From Dyadobacter luteus (lineage in GTDB: Bacteria; Bacteroidota; Bacteroidia; Cytophagales; Spirosomataceae), in assembly GCF_003383615.1 (NCBI RefSeq), contig NZ_QNUL01000004.1, positions 124,001 through 188,000 on the forward strand: 64,000 nt of DNA, read 5' to 3'. The notes under the pieces were generated by a model. It saw only the letters and a list, made by a program, of their open reading frames with translations. It was not told the origin of the DNA and did not search any database. Within the stretch, counting starts at the first letter, position 1. Each line of letters starts with the position of its first letter. Shown in pieces: positions 37,261 through 45,343 of the stretch. Both the position numbers and the translations under genes were made by a program.

Positions 37261-37273
37261 TACATTAAATGTA
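37261..37273. promoter_or_regulatory. Perfect palindrome upstream of marR-yceI, candidate MarR operator
   Basis: TACATT-A-AATGTA is a perfect 13-bp dyad, 36 bases before the MarR ATG at 37310. MarR proteins bind such symmetric A/T-rich sites and often repress their own operon. Functional role is inference. Confidence 0.4.
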
Positions 37274-37309
37274 CATACATGGGTATTGAATCTTATAAAC
37301 GACCAGGCT

Positions 37310-37786
37310 ATGTCTATTGAAACTGATATAAAGCAGAAAAAATTTCGAAGTGCGTTTCAACGTCTTGCCATTAACCTTACTTATACAAGCAATTGGTTGG
37401 GCTATAAGCAGCTGGAACTCTTCAAGGAACACGATATTACTTCGCAACAATATAATGTGCTGAGGATTTTGAGGGGACAGCAGTCCAATCCGATTAAGGT
37501 AAGTGATATTGCCGACAGAATGCTGGATAAAAACTCGAATACGTCCAGGCTGATCGACAAATTGCTGGTGAAGGGATTTGCAAAAAGAACGTCTTGTCCA
37601 AGTGACCGCCGCGCTGTAGACGTGGTCATAACGGAAACAGGACTGGAGCTGCTTTCACGCATCGATCCTATTCTGGAAGAGTGGGAGAATGGGTTGAGCG
37701 CATCTATTACAGAAGAGGAGGCTGAACTGGTAAGCAGTCTGCTTGATAAAATGAGAGAATCAGATTCAAACAATAAAAACCAATAA
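37310..37786 (+). CDS. MarR family transcriptional regulator
   Basis: A 158-residue winged-helix regulator with the MarR layout: N-terminal dimerisation helix (FRSAFQRLAINLTYTSNWL), a winged helix (LRILRGQQSNPIKVSDIADRML, then SNTSRLIDKLLVKGFAKRTSCPSDRRAVDVVITETG, the conserved wing) and a C-terminal helix (EEAELVSSLLDKMRES). MarR proteins usually repress and release on binding small aromatic molecules or oxidants. I start at ATG 37310. It is followed 41 bases later by a YceI gene, a recurring pair in Bacteroidota, which suggests it controls that gene. Confidence 0.93.
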   Translation: MSIETDIKQKKFRSAFQRLAINLTYTSNWLGYKQLELFKEHDITSQQYNVLRILRGQQSNPIKVSDIADRMLDKNSNTSRLIDKLLVKGFAKRTSCPSDRRAVDVVITETGLELLSRIDPILEEWENGLSASITEEEAELVSSLLDKMRESDSNNKNQ

Positions 37787-37827
37787 GAGTAAATAACAAT
37801 CAATTCAATTTTTAAATTAAAACCACA

Positions 37828-38442
37828 ATGAAATCAGTAAAAGCATTCGTAGCATCAGTTGCAGTTGCCCTTTTTGTATCTTCTAATGTATCTGCAGCTG
37901 ACGGCGGAAAAGCAAAAGCAGCTAATCTGAAAGTAAACACTGCAAAAAGTGAACTTACCTGGTTGGGTAAAAAAGTAGCTGGTGAGCACACAGGTAAAAT
38001 CAGCCTGAAAGAAGGAACATTGACACTGGATGGTTCTAAATTGACCGGAGGAAAATTCGTTGCAGATCTGAACACAATCACTTGTACTGATATCGCTGAC
38101 AAAGAATACAATGGTAAACTGATCGGTCACCTTAGATCTGATGATTTCTTTTCTGTTGAAAAACACCCTACTGCTACATTCGTTGTAACCAAGGCTGTTG
38201 CAAAAGGTGCAGATGCTTATGATGTTACTGGTAACCTGACTATCAAAGGAATTACCAAGCCTGTAACTTTCCCTGTAACTGTAAAATCAACTGCTACTGG
38301 TGCAGAAGCAACAGGTAAATTGGTTGTTGACCGTTCAAAATATGACATTAAATACAGCTCAAAATCATTCTTTGATAACCTGGGTGATAAAGTGATTGAT
38401 GACAATTTCTCTATCGACGTGAAATTGGTTGCTACCAAATAA
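37828..38442 (+). CDS. Secreted YceI family protein
   Basis: A 204-residue exported protein: signal peptide about 1-23 (FVASVAVALFVSSNVSAAD) followed by a YceI lipocalin-like beta barrel with LKVNTAKSELTWLGKKVAGEHTG, RSDDFFSVEKHPTATFVVTK, VTGNLTIKGITKPVTFPVTV and the ending SIDVKLV. YceI proteins bind isoprenoid or other amphiphilic ligands in the periplasm. Codon choice looks more uniform (ACT, GTT, GCA) than in neighbours, which may reflect high expression. Downstream of marR and followed by a terminator. Confidence 0.94.
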   Translation: MKSVKAFVASVAVALFVSSNVSAADGGKAKAANLKVNTAKSELTWLGKKVAGEHTGKISLKEGTLTLDGSKLTGGKFVADLNTITCTDIADKEYNGKLIGHLRSDDFFSVEKHPTATFVVTKAVAKGADAYDVTGNLTIKGITKPVTFPVTVKSTATGAEATGKLVVDRSKYDIKYSSKSFFDNLGDKVIDDNFSIDVKLVATK

Positions 38443-38464
38443 TTTAGAGTAGTAAGTAAGACGG

Positions 38465-38501
38465 AATGGTTTGTCGGATATGTGCCGGCAAACCATTTTT
38501 T
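38465..38501 (+). terminator. Intrinsic terminator of the marR-yceI unit
   Basis: A 13-bp stem with one G-U pair (38465-38477 with 38485-38497), loop of 7 bases, followed by TTTTATTATT. Confidence 0.9.
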
Positions 38502-38502
38502 A

Positions 38503-38955
38503 TTATTCAGAATTCAGGTTGCGGTAAGTCGGGAAATCGTCCATATAATGGATCTGGCCGTCAACGGCCTGGAAGCAATAGTGTGAAAAGCCGTTGGTAG
38601 TGGCCAGATAGGTAGGCCTGAGTGTAAAATTGTAACGTCCTATCTGAGCAAGTGTTGCTTCACCTATCTTTACAAACGGAGCCTTACATTCCACGAGTAA
38701 AAACGGAGTACCTTCCTGCGATAAAATCATGATATCTGTACGCTTGGCCAGTTTATTGTACTTCATTCCGGTTTCAATGGCGAACAGAGATTTGGGATAA
38801 CCATACTGATTAATAAGCAAATGTATGAAATGCTGACGCACCCATTCTTCGGGTGTAAGTTGGACGAATTTTCGTCGGATTATGTCAAAAATATGAGGTT
38901 TCCCGTTTACCTGTTTAACTTTGTACTCGAATGCGGGAAGGTTCAATGGTTCCAT
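38503..38955 (-). CDS. Small protein with type I restriction HsdR N-terminal (PD-(D/E)xK) domain
   Basis: A 150-residue stand-alone nuclease-like domain resembling the N-terminal region of type I restriction subunit R. The core is RTDIMILSQEGTPFLLVECKAP (Asp ... Glu-x-Lys) preceded by EEWVRQHFIHLLINQYGYP and followed by AQIGRYN. No methylase, specificity or helicase gene is next to it, so it is not part of a restriction system here. The family is widespread in Bacteroidota; its role is not established. Start set at ATG 38955, right behind a -7 promoter element. Confidence 0.85.
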   Translation of the reverse strand: MEPLNLPAFEYKVKQVNGKPHIFDIIRRKFVQLTPEEWVRQHFIHLLINQYGYPKSLFAIETGMKYNKLAKRTDIMILSQEGTPFLLVECKAPFVKIGEATLAQIGRYNFTLRPTYLATTNGFSHYCFQAVDGQIHYMDDFPTYRNLNSE

Positions 38956-38958
38956 GCA

Positions 38959-38966
38959 CAAATATA
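38959..38966 (-). promoter_or_regulatory. -7 promoter element abutting the start codon of the HsdR-N gene
   Basis: Minus strand TATATTTG, with only TGC between it and the ATG at 38955. If used, the transcript would have almost no leader. No clear -33 element. Confidence 0.5.
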
Positions 38967-39052
38967 GTGTATGACTGCGAAACGGAATTGAACTGACATG
39001 ACGGATGATTGGTCCGGGCGTGCCGCGCCAACAAACTATACCATTTGGATAC

Positions 39053-39823
39053 ATGACTACGAAAGAACAGATTGTAGAGAACTGGCTTCCCAGATATACC
39101 GGTACTCCTATAGAAGAGTTTGGAAGCTATATACTGCTTACCAACTTTGTCAACTATGTGACCATGTTTGCAGAGAAGTTTGATGTGGAGGTGAAAGGGC
39201 AGGGACGTGCCATGCAAACTGCTACAGCGCATGATATAACAATTATCAACTTTGGCATGGGTAGCCCTATGGCGGCTACAGTGATGGATTTGCTATCAGC
39301 TATAAGTCCTAAGGCTGTTTTGTTTTTGGGAAAATGTGGTGGACTCAAAAAGACGCAGATCGGTGATTTGATTCTTCCGATTGCGGCGATAAGAGGCGAA
39401 GGAACCGGCGACGATTACATGCCGGCTGAGATACCGGCCTTACCCTCATTCCGTTTGCAGAGCACGGTTTCAGCCAGTATAGCCAAGCATAAAATGGATT
39501 ACTGGACGGGCACGGTATATACAACCAACAGGCGCATCTGGGAGCACGACGACACCTTTAAGGAATACCTTCGTCAGATCCGTGCCATGGCCATAGACAT
39601 GGAAACGGCGACTATTTTTATTGTCGGATTTGCAAATTCAATTCCTCACGGGGCTTTATTGCTCGTGTCCGATAATCCTCTCGTGCCGGAAGGCGTAAAA
39701 ACGGAAGAAAGCGATAAGAAGGTAACCAATGATTATGTGAAAACACATTTGGAAATCGGAATTGAAGCACTTACCGAACTGCGCAAGTCGGGTGAATCAG
39801 TTAAACACCTTCGTTTTGAATAA
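39053..39823 (+). CDS. AMP nucleosidase
   Basis: A 256-residue phosphorylase-superfamily protein of the short Bacteroidota AMP nucleosidase type, predicted to cleave AMP to adenine and ribose 5-phosphate. Seen: GRAMQTATAHDITIINFGMGSP, the active-site region AVLFLGKCGGL, YTTNRRIWEHD, and the AMAIDMETATIF motif with catalytic Asp/Glu. The frame extends upstream to 39005, but ATG 39053 fits the family start MTTKEQIVENW. It is followed 3 bases later by the truncated haemoglobin gene, so the two form an operon. Confidence 0.9.
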   Translation: MTTKEQIVENWLPRYTGTPIEEFGSYILLTNFVNYVTMFAEKFDVEVKGQGRAMQTATAHDITIINFGMGSPMAATVMDLLSAISPKAVLFLGKCGGLKKTQIGDLILPIAAIRGEGTGDDYMPAEIPALPSFRLQSTVSASIAKHKMDYWTGTVYTTNRRIWEHDDTFKEYLRQIRAMAIDMETATIFIVGFANSIPHGALLLVSDNPLVPEGVKTEESDKKVTNDYVKTHLEIGIEALTELRKSGESVKHLRFE

Positions 39824-39826
39824 TAC

Positions 39827-40198
39827 ATGGAACATCTGACACTCTACGAACGGATCGGTGGAGAAGCTGCCTTGAGATTGCTGACAGACCGTTTTTATGA
39901 TCTGGTTTTTGAACACGAACTGATATCAAGGTTATTCAAAAGCGATAAAGAAGAAATTAAGGAAAAACAGCGACTTTTTCTCACTCAGTTTTTAGGAGGT
40001 CCTCAACTCTATTCAGAAGTACACGGTCATCCGATGATGCGGGCGCGGCACATGCCACATACCATTACCGAAGATGACGCAGTGGCCTGGCTGCAATGTA
40101 TGTCTGCGGCAGTGGGAGAGTTGCCTATCGAAAAAGAATTAAAAGATGAGTTGTTCGACCGTTTCCCAAGAACAGCTTTCTTCATGGTCAACAGCTGA
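39827..40198 (+). CDS. Group II truncated haemoglobin
   Basis: A 123-residue truncated globin. Visible: LTLYERIGGEAALRLLTDRFYDLV (helices A-B), FLGGPQLYSEVHGHP MMRARH with the proximal His (near residue 75), and AWLQCM with the conserved Trp of group II (HbO type) globins. Such proteins bind oxygen or NO and take part in oxygen handling or nitrosative stress. It abuts the AMP nucleosidase gene by 3 bases, so it is likely co-transcribed. Confidence 0.93.
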   Translation: MEHLTLYERIGGEAALRLLTDRFYDLVFEHELISRLFKSDKEEIKEKQRLFLTQFLGGPQLYSEVHGHPMMRARHMPHTITEDDAVAWLQCMSAAVGELPIEKELKDELFDRFPRTAFFMVNS

Positions 40199-40209
40199 TC
40201 TGATCTTTC

Positions 40210-40235
40210 CGGGGACAAAATTCTTCCTGTCCCCG
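40210..40235 (+). terminator. Hairpin after the truncated haemoglobin gene
   Basis: An 8-bp GC-rich stem (CGGGGACA with TGTCCCCG) 12 bases after the stop codon. It lacks an immediate T tract, so it may act as a weak or factor-assisted terminator. Confidence 0.55.
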
Positions 40236-40306
40236 ACTCTTATTCCCTCCAAAAAAATATTTTTTTAATGATCTAAAGTTACAAATGAAACGTATGTCGG
40301 TCTAAT

Positions 40307-40495
40307 ATGATAATTTTGTCATTAAATATGATAATAAAAGCTATGATGAATGATTTTATCGTTTACTTGTTGCGTGCTGTAGTGGGTTTGATCTGGGTTG
40401 TCGCAGCGATCCTCACAGCTATTCTTCTTGCTCCTTTTCAGATACTGATGATGTTGTCCTCTCATATATGGCAGCCTCAAAATATCAGATATTGA
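40307..40495 (+). CDS. Possible small membrane protein
   Basis: A frame of up to 62 residues with one long hydrophobic stretch (FIVYLLRAVVGLIWVVAAIL then TAILLAPFQILMML). The likely start is one of the clustered ATG codons at 40340-40345, which gives about 50 residues (MMNDFIVYLLRAVV). No family recognised. It is isolated and has no terminator, so it could be chance. Membrane-like character is the only support. Confidence 0.35.
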   Translation: MIILSLNMIIKAMMNDFIVYLLRAVVGLIWVVAAILTAILLAPFQILMMLSSHIWQPQNIRY

Positions 40496-40579
40496 GCGGT
40501 TTCGCTTGATATTGTCAATTGCTGACGGATTTTTACGATCGCATCATGGCTTAACAATTCCGTAAAGGTTAAGAAATGT

Positions 40580-40587
40580 ATACCTTT
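40580..40587 (+). promoter_or_regulatory. -7 promoter element abutting the start codon of the CCA-adding enzyme
   Basis: TACCTTTG (TAnnTTTG), then CGCGT, then the ATG at 40594. It decides the start: the in-frame ATG at 40576 would lie upstream of the promoter element. Confidence 0.6.
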
Positions 40588-40593
40588 GCGCGT

Positions 40594-42012
40594 ATGAATT
40601 TTAAAGAACAGTTAGTCCAATATCCCATACTGGAAGTAGTAGCGCAGGCCGCATCACGGCTTGGTGTTGACGTTTATATCATCGGAGGTTTCGTGCGTGA
40701 TCTGATATTGAAACGGGGAAGTAAGGATATTGATATTGTAGCTGTTGGTAGTGGAATCGAGTTGGCTGAACTGGTGGCGTCCGAACTGGGGCCTGATGTT
40801 CACGTCAGTATTTATAAAACTTTCGGAACTGCCCAGATCAGGCAGGGAGAGCTGGAAGTAGAGTTTGTAGGTGCCAGAAAAGAATCTTATCGTTCCGATT
40901 CCAGAAAGCCTGCTGTTGAAGACGGAACACTACAGGACGATCAGAACAGGCGTGATTTTACCATCAATGCGATGGGTATCAGTCTGAATAAAAGTACTTT
41001 CGGAGATTTGGTAGATCCTTTTGAAGGAGTAAAAAGCCTGCGTAAAAGAATCATCCGCACGCCCCTAGCTCCTGATATTACTTTTTCTGATGATCCTCTG
41101 CGTATGATGAGGGCCATTCGTTTTGCTTCCCAACTCAACTTTGACATTGAGCCGGATACATTTGATGCCATCATTGCCATGAAGGACCGCATCAGCATTG
41201 TTTCTATGGAAAGGGTGTCAGATGAGCTCAATAAGATAATCCTGTCGCCGACACCTTCCTATGGATTTAAATTACTCTATCACGCGGGTATTCTCTCCAT
41301 TATTTTTCCTGAATTGGTAGAACTGCAAGGTGTGGAGACCAGAGACGGAAAGGGACACAAAGATAATTTTTACCATACTTTGCAGGTTCTGGATAATGTT
41401 TCGGAACATACAGATGATTTATGGTTACGGTGGGCGGCTATTTTGCATGACATCGCCAAGCCTGCGACTAAAAAGTTTGACAAAAAAGTAGGCTGGTCGT
41501 TTCATAACCATGAAGAGATCGGGGCAAGAATGGTCCCATCTATTTTCAGAAGAATGAAACTGCCTCTGAACGAGAAGATGAAGTTTGTGAAGAAGCTTGT
41601 CAGACTCCACCTGAGACCCATCGTTCTTTCCAAAGAAGAAATCACAGATTCTGCTATGCGGCGCCTTCTTGTTGAAGCAGGAGAGGATATAGAGGCATTG
41701 ATGAAACTTTGTAGAGCAGATATAACTTCGAAGAATCCTGAAAAAGTAAAACGTTTCCTGCACAACTTTGATATTGTGGAGCAAAAGTTGAAAGACCTTG
41801 AAGAAAGGGATGCGCTGCGCAATTTTCAACCTGTTATTACCGGAGAGATCATTATTGAGGCATTTGGAATTAAGCCCTCCAAGGAAGTGGGTATTATCAA
41901 AGAAAGTGTGAGAGAGGCAATATTGGAAGGTATTGTACCCAACGAATACGAGCCAGCATTCGCTCTGATGATAGAAGAAGGGAAAAAAATGGGACTGGTC
42001 CCGGTAGTTTGA
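40594..42012 (+). CDS. CCA tRNA nucleotidyltransferase with HD domain
   Basis: A 472-residue class II nucleotidyltransferase that adds or repairs the CCA end of tRNA. Seen: YIIGGFVRDLILKRGSKDIDIVAVG with the GG and DxD catalytic motif (about 30-55), EFVGARKESY, RRDFTINAMGI (about 120), then SDDPLRMMRAIRFASQL with the ERxxxE-type motif IVSMERVSDELNKI, and a C-terminal HD phosphohydrolase domain (WAAILHDIAKPATK, HNHEEIGARM) as in E. coli-like enzymes. Full length. The start at 40594 is set by the adjacent promoter element. Confidence 0.94.
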   Translation: MNFKEQLVQYPILEVVAQAASRLGVDVYIIGGFVRDLILKRGSKDIDIVAVGSGIELAELVASELGPDVHVSIYKTFGTAQIRQGELEVEFVGARKESYRSDSRKPAVEDGTLQDDQNRRDFTINAMGISLNKSTFGDLVDPFEGVKSLRKRIIRTPLAPDITFSDDPLRMMRAIRFASQLNFDIEPDTFDAIIAMKDRISIVSMERVSDELNKIILSPTPSYGFKLLYHAGILSIIFPELVELQGVETRDGKGHKDNFYHTLQVLDNVSEHTDDLWLRWAAILHDIAKPATKKFDKKVGWSFHNHEEIGARMVPSIFRRMKLPLNEKMKFVKKLVRLHLRPIVLSKEEITDSAMRRLLVEAGEDIEALMKLCRADITSKNPEKVKRFLHNFDIVEQKLKDLEERDALRNFQPVITGEIIIEAFGIKPSKEVGIIKESVREAILEGIVPNEYEPAFALMIEEGKKMGLVPVV

Positions 42013-42034
42013 TTTGTATCAGAATCCAACACCG

Positions 42035-42065
42035 TTGTTCGGATAGCTCTGATTGTTTACTTTTG
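42035..42065 (+). promoter_or_regulatory. Promoter of a small membrane protein gene
   Basis: TTG (42035-42037), 20 bases, TACTTTTG (42058-42065), 35 bases before the ATG at 42101. The spacing fits the phylum's promoter pattern. Confidence 0.65.
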
Positions 42066-42100
42066 CAGCCTTAAAGTTAACCGGACACATTTTATCCCTC

Positions 42101-42301
42101 ATGGAAGCTACACGTTTCAGACGTTTTTTTGGTGCTCTTCTTACATTGCTTGGCATAGCAGTATTACTGTTTTCATGCGTTGCCTTTTTATCCGATAAAC
42201 CTGTGCTGGGACTGACGGTAAGCAAATGGGAGTCAGTAGTTCCCTTTCTGGTAGGTTCGGTATTTCTGCTTACAGGTGTCAATCTGATAAGCCGGTCTTA
42301 A
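42101..42301 (+). CDS. Small two-helix membrane protein of unknown function
   Basis: A 66-residue protein with two transmembrane helices (about 9-31: GALLTLLGIAVLLFSCVAFL, and 46-64: VVPFLVGSVFLLTGVNLI), N-terminal basic segment (MEATRFRRFF). I start at ATG 42101 because a good promoter lies just upstream; the frame continues to 42053 but that start would overlap the promoter. It overlaps the converging DUF2851 gene by 4 bases. No family recognised. Confidence 0.65.
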   Translation: MEATRFRRFFGALLTLLGIAVLLFSCVAFLSDKPVLGLTVSKWESVVPFLVGSVFLLTGVNLISRS

Positions 42302-43593
42302 TTTTTTCGGACTAACTCCATTCCGACGGCGCAGTTCAAACATTGCTTTTGCAGGCAGAATACATTGTATTGTTGAATAAGAGCCTGTGAGTCAGCCGAA
42401 GTCTGAACGTTGATTCCCAGCGATTTCCATTCTCTGATAATATGGTTGTCTTCTGACGGAATATCTGACAGCCAGTCAAGCGCTTTGTCGAAAAGATCCT
42501 GCTTTTCTCTTTGGCGGGCATAGGCTGTCAGAAGTGGTATGACTGCATTGATGATGAGTAGATTAGCTGCATCCATTCCCATGAACGGTACCGTCTTTTC
42601 AGACTTTTTGTGAAAGGTGTAATGATGCCTCCAGTAGTCTGACTGTTTCAGATGAAAAACCTGTTGCAGTTCAGTAATGTGATCGCATTCCAGCAACTGA
42701 GAGAAAATACTACCTGTATTAAAAATTAATGCGGCAAGTTGCGCCAGCCGGACTGTAGGAAACCCTGAAGGCCGAAGTCTCATGAACTTCCACTCATGAG
42801 GCTGAATTTGACCAAGATTATATTTCGCCTTTAAGAAGCGATATTCGCTGCGAAGTGCTGTTACATATACGTCTGCTCCGTCAGATGCCGGTGCATCACT
42901 TTCCGATGGTATCAGACCTGCGCAACCGAAAAGAAGGGACTCGACCTGAAAAATGTTGCTTCTGTGTTTGAGTAGCGTTTTGAGAGGCAGGAGCTGACTA
43001 AGTCTGAAAAATACCGGATCATTAAGTTTGAAACCAAAATGTTTTGTGATCCACTGATAACCGGTTTGTGCCCAATCCTGCTGATTCTCTTCCGCCAGCG
43101 TAAGGATTTGTGTGGCTTTGGATTCCATACGGCTCAGTAAAGCACGGTCCAGCATGGTGATTTTATATATTTTATCCACCTCAGAAAATTGTTGGCAACA
43201 GGCTATCGGATGCTTGTCTTCTATCAGGCTGGTGTATCGTTGCAATACCGACAATTTTACCAGACTTTTCAGCGTCAGTGTTGGAATGACAGAGCCTTCC
43301 TGATGTTTCATCGGAATATCATTTTCCCACACCACATGCAGAATCACACTTCGGTAGACCGGATCATTCTCGTGGCGATGCTTTAACCAATGAGAGGATT
43401 GTGTATGAATTTCAATGGTGCCGGCCCACTCTACGCCTTCAATAGTAATACGGGCACCGGAGAAATCGGGCCCGGAATGAAGATTTTTGAGGCCTGGCCG
43501 GATAATCGTAAGAGGTAATCCGTCGTCAGTTCGCAGATCGGAGCGCTCAAAATACTGATAGCGCCAGATAAAACTAAGTATTTCTTCATTCAT
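42298..43593 (-). CDS. DUF2851 family protein
   Basis: A 431-residue cytoplasmic protein matching the Bacteroidota DUF2851 family: N-terminal MNEEILSFIWRYQYFERSDL, RPGLKNLHSGPDFSGARITI, WAGTIEIHTQSSHWLKHRH, VILHVVWEND and HPIACC, then a helical middle and C-terminal half. The N-terminal part (about 50-110) has spaced acidic and Lys/His residues suggestive of a nuclease-like core, but function is unknown. I start at ATG 43593; a GTG at 43605 is possible. Its C-terminus carries QKQCLNCAVG, a Cys pair. Confidence 0.9.
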   Translation of the reverse strand: MNEEILSFIWRYQYFERSDLRTDDGLPLTIIRPGLKNLHSGPDFSGARITIEGVEWAGTIEIHTQSSHWLKHRHENDPVYRSVILHVVWENDIPMKHQEGSVIPTLTLKSLVKLSVLQRYTSLIEDKHPIACCQQFSEVDKIYKITMLDRALLSRMESKATQILTLAEENQQDWAQTGYQWITKHFGFKLNDPVFFRLSQLLPLKTLLKHRSNIFQVESLLFGCAGLIPSESDAPASDGADVYVTALRSEYRFLKAKYNLGQIQPHEWKFMRLRPSGFPTVRLAQLAALIFNTGSIFSQLLECDHITELQQVFHLKQSDYWRHHYTFHKKSEKTVPFMGMDAANLLIINAVIPLLTAYARQREKQDLFDKALDWLSDIPSEDNHIIREWKSLGINVQTSADSQALIQQYNVFCLQKQCLNCAVGMELVRKN

Positions 43594-43725
43594 AGTACCT
43601 GACACTGAGTAAGAAGAAAAAATAGGACAGATATTGCTTAATATTTCTTTGTCTAAACCTGATTAGTTTCAGTTCTTTGTACGCTGTTTCATGCTTTAAG
43701 TATCTGTAAGGAAGAAAAAATATTT

Positions 43726-44412
43726 ATGCTCCGCCTTTTATCGTTCGTCGCGTTAAGAATCTTTATACTGTTTTTTGGAATCTCTATTGTCTGGGTAGTT
43801 ATCCTGAAGTTTTTGCCGGTCTGGTTTACGCCCTATATGCTCTCCTGTAAAATTGATGCTTTTAAAGCTGACGAGGATACCGAAATACACCACGACTGGG
43901 AACCTTATGAGAATATCTCGAAAGAAGTTGCGCTAGCTGTAGTGGCTTCAGAAGATCAGAATTTTCCTAATCACTGGGGGTTTGATTTCAACGAGATTTA
44001 CGATGCGATGACCGAGGACCGCAAACGTGCCCGTGGAGCAAGTACCATATCCCAGCAAGTGGCAAAGAATGTTTTTCTGTGGCATGGACGTAGCTTTATC
44101 CGTAAGGGGTTGGAAGCTTATTTTACTGTCCTTATTGAAATCGTCTGGGGCAAACAGCGAATTCTGGAAGTATACCTCAATGTGGCAGAAATGGGTAAAA
44201 TGACTTTTGGGGTAGAGGCAGCTTCTCTGCGCTATTACAATAAGTCTGCGAAGAATCTGGGGAGAGCGGAGGCAGCCCGTATTGCAGCGGTTTTGCCAAA
44301 TCCGATACGTTTTTCGATCAAAAATCCCTCGGCTTATGTCGTGAAACGGACCGGTCAGATATCGAGGCAAATGCGTGCATTGGGCGGTCAGAAATACATA
44401 GCTGATTTGTAG
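43726..44412 (+). CDS. mtgA: Monofunctional biosynthetic peptidoglycan transglycosylase
   Basis: A 228-residue glycosyltransferase family 51 enzyme: one N-terminal membrane anchor (about 8-30), then the GT51 domain with ALAVVASEDQNFPNHWGFDF (catalytic Glu in SEDQ), RARGASTISQQVAKNVFLW and ILEVYLNVAEMG(K/T), the family's standard motifs. It polymerises lipid II glycan strands and has no transpeptidase domain. A purine-rich stretch (AAGGAAGAAAAAA) precedes the ATG. Downstream gene (SDR) is 108 bases away and unrelated. Confidence 0.95.
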   Translation: MLRLLSFVALRIFILFFGISIVWVVILKFLPVWFTPYMLSCKIDAFKADEDTEIHHDWEPYENISKEVALAVVASEDQNFPNHWGFDFNEIYDAMTEDRKRARGASTISQQVAKNVFLWHGRSFIRKGLEAYFTVLIEIVWGKQRILEVYLNVAEMGKMTFGVEAASLRYYNKSAKNLGRAEAARIAAVLPNPIRFSIKNPSAYVVKRTGQISRQMRALGGQKYIADL

Positions 44413-44520
44413 CCGTCGGTTGCAACGTCATGTTAAATGCTGACACGGGTCATTTCCAAACGTTGTTGAAGTTGCCAATTTTACTACTGTGTTTATGTTC
44501 AACTTAAAACAAATTTGATC

Positions 44521-45270
44521 ATGGGAATACTGGAAGGGAAGGTAGCGATTGTAACGGGGGCAGGATCTGGCATTGGTCGGAGTGTTGCAGAAATATATGC
44601 ACGCGAGGGTGCGAAAGTAGTTGTTTCCGACATCAATGAAACACAGGGTTCCGAAACGGTAGACCTGATACTGGCAGCGGGCGGAGATGCTTTCTTTATA
44701 AAGGCCGATTCTTCTATTGCTGCGGATAATGAAAGGCTGGTAGAAGCCACGGTAGCTAAGTTTGGAGCGCTTCACATTGCTTGTAACAATGCCGGAATTG
44801 GCGGCCCGGCCGCACCTGTGGGAGAGTATCCTGTAGAGGGTTGGGATAAAGTAATAGCGGTTAATTTGTCAGGCGTTTTTTATGGAATGCGTTATCAGAT
44901 TCCTGCCATGCTGGGCTCGGGAGGAGGGGCAATTGTAAATATGGCTTCCATTCTTGGCAGTGTAGGTTTTGCGAACAGCGCAGCTTATGTAGCTGCAAAA
45001 CATGGTGTGGTAGGGATGACCAAAAATGTAGCACTTGAATACGGAACCCAAAATATCCGTGCAAATTCAGTAGGCCCTGCGTTTATAGTTACACCGTTGC
45101 TGAAAGATTTTGACGAAGCGACAATGAAATATCTTGAATCAAAACATCCTGTCGGAAGATTGGGTAAACCGGAAGAGGTAGCTGAGCTTGTTCTATTTCT
45201 GAGCTCAGAAAAAGCGTCTTTCATCACCGGGTCTTACTACCCCGTAGACGGCGGATATTTAGCGCAATAG
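44521..45270 (+). CDS. SDR family oxidoreductase
   Basis: A 249-residue classical short-chain dehydrogenase/reductase. NAD(P) motif GAGSGIGRSVA (about 13-23), NNAGIGG, the catalytic Ser in ASILGSVG and the YVAAKHG (Tyr-x-x-x-Lys) pair, and the C-terminal GSYYPVDGGY. The residue after the second strand is Asp (VVSDINE), which suggests NAD rather than NADP. Substrate unknown. I start at ATG 44521 and not at the in-frame TTG two codons earlier. Confidence 0.94.
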   Translation: MGILEGKVAIVTGAGSGIGRSVAEIYAREGAKVVVSDINETQGSETVDLILAAGGDAFFIKADSSIAADNERLVEATVAKFGALHIACNNAGIGGPAAPVGEYPVEGWDKVIAVNLSGVFYGMRYQIPAMLGSGGGAIVNMASILGSVGFANSAAYVAAKHGVVGMTKNVALEYGTQNIRANSVGPAFIVTPLLKDFDEATMKYLESKHPVGRLGKPEEVAELVLFLSSEKASFITGSYYPVDGGYLAQ

Positions 45271-45285
45271 CACGCTATACACAAA

Positions 45286-45323
45286 AAGATCCGTGAACAG
45301 TACATCCACCGTTCACGTATCTT
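45286..45323 (-). terminator. Intrinsic terminator of the EEP-family gene
   Basis: Arms of 13 bases (AAGAT-C-CGTGAAC and GTTCACG-T-ATCTT) pair with one mismatch. Read on the minus strand, the stem is followed by TTTTTGTG. It also lies just after the SDR stop on the plus strand. Confidence 0.8.
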
Positions 45324-45343
45324 CCTTCTCATTTACTGCTGAA

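Noticed and set aside
39005-39052. Upstream extension of the AMP nucleosidase
   Set aside because: The added 16 residues have no family support; ATG 39053 fits the usual start.
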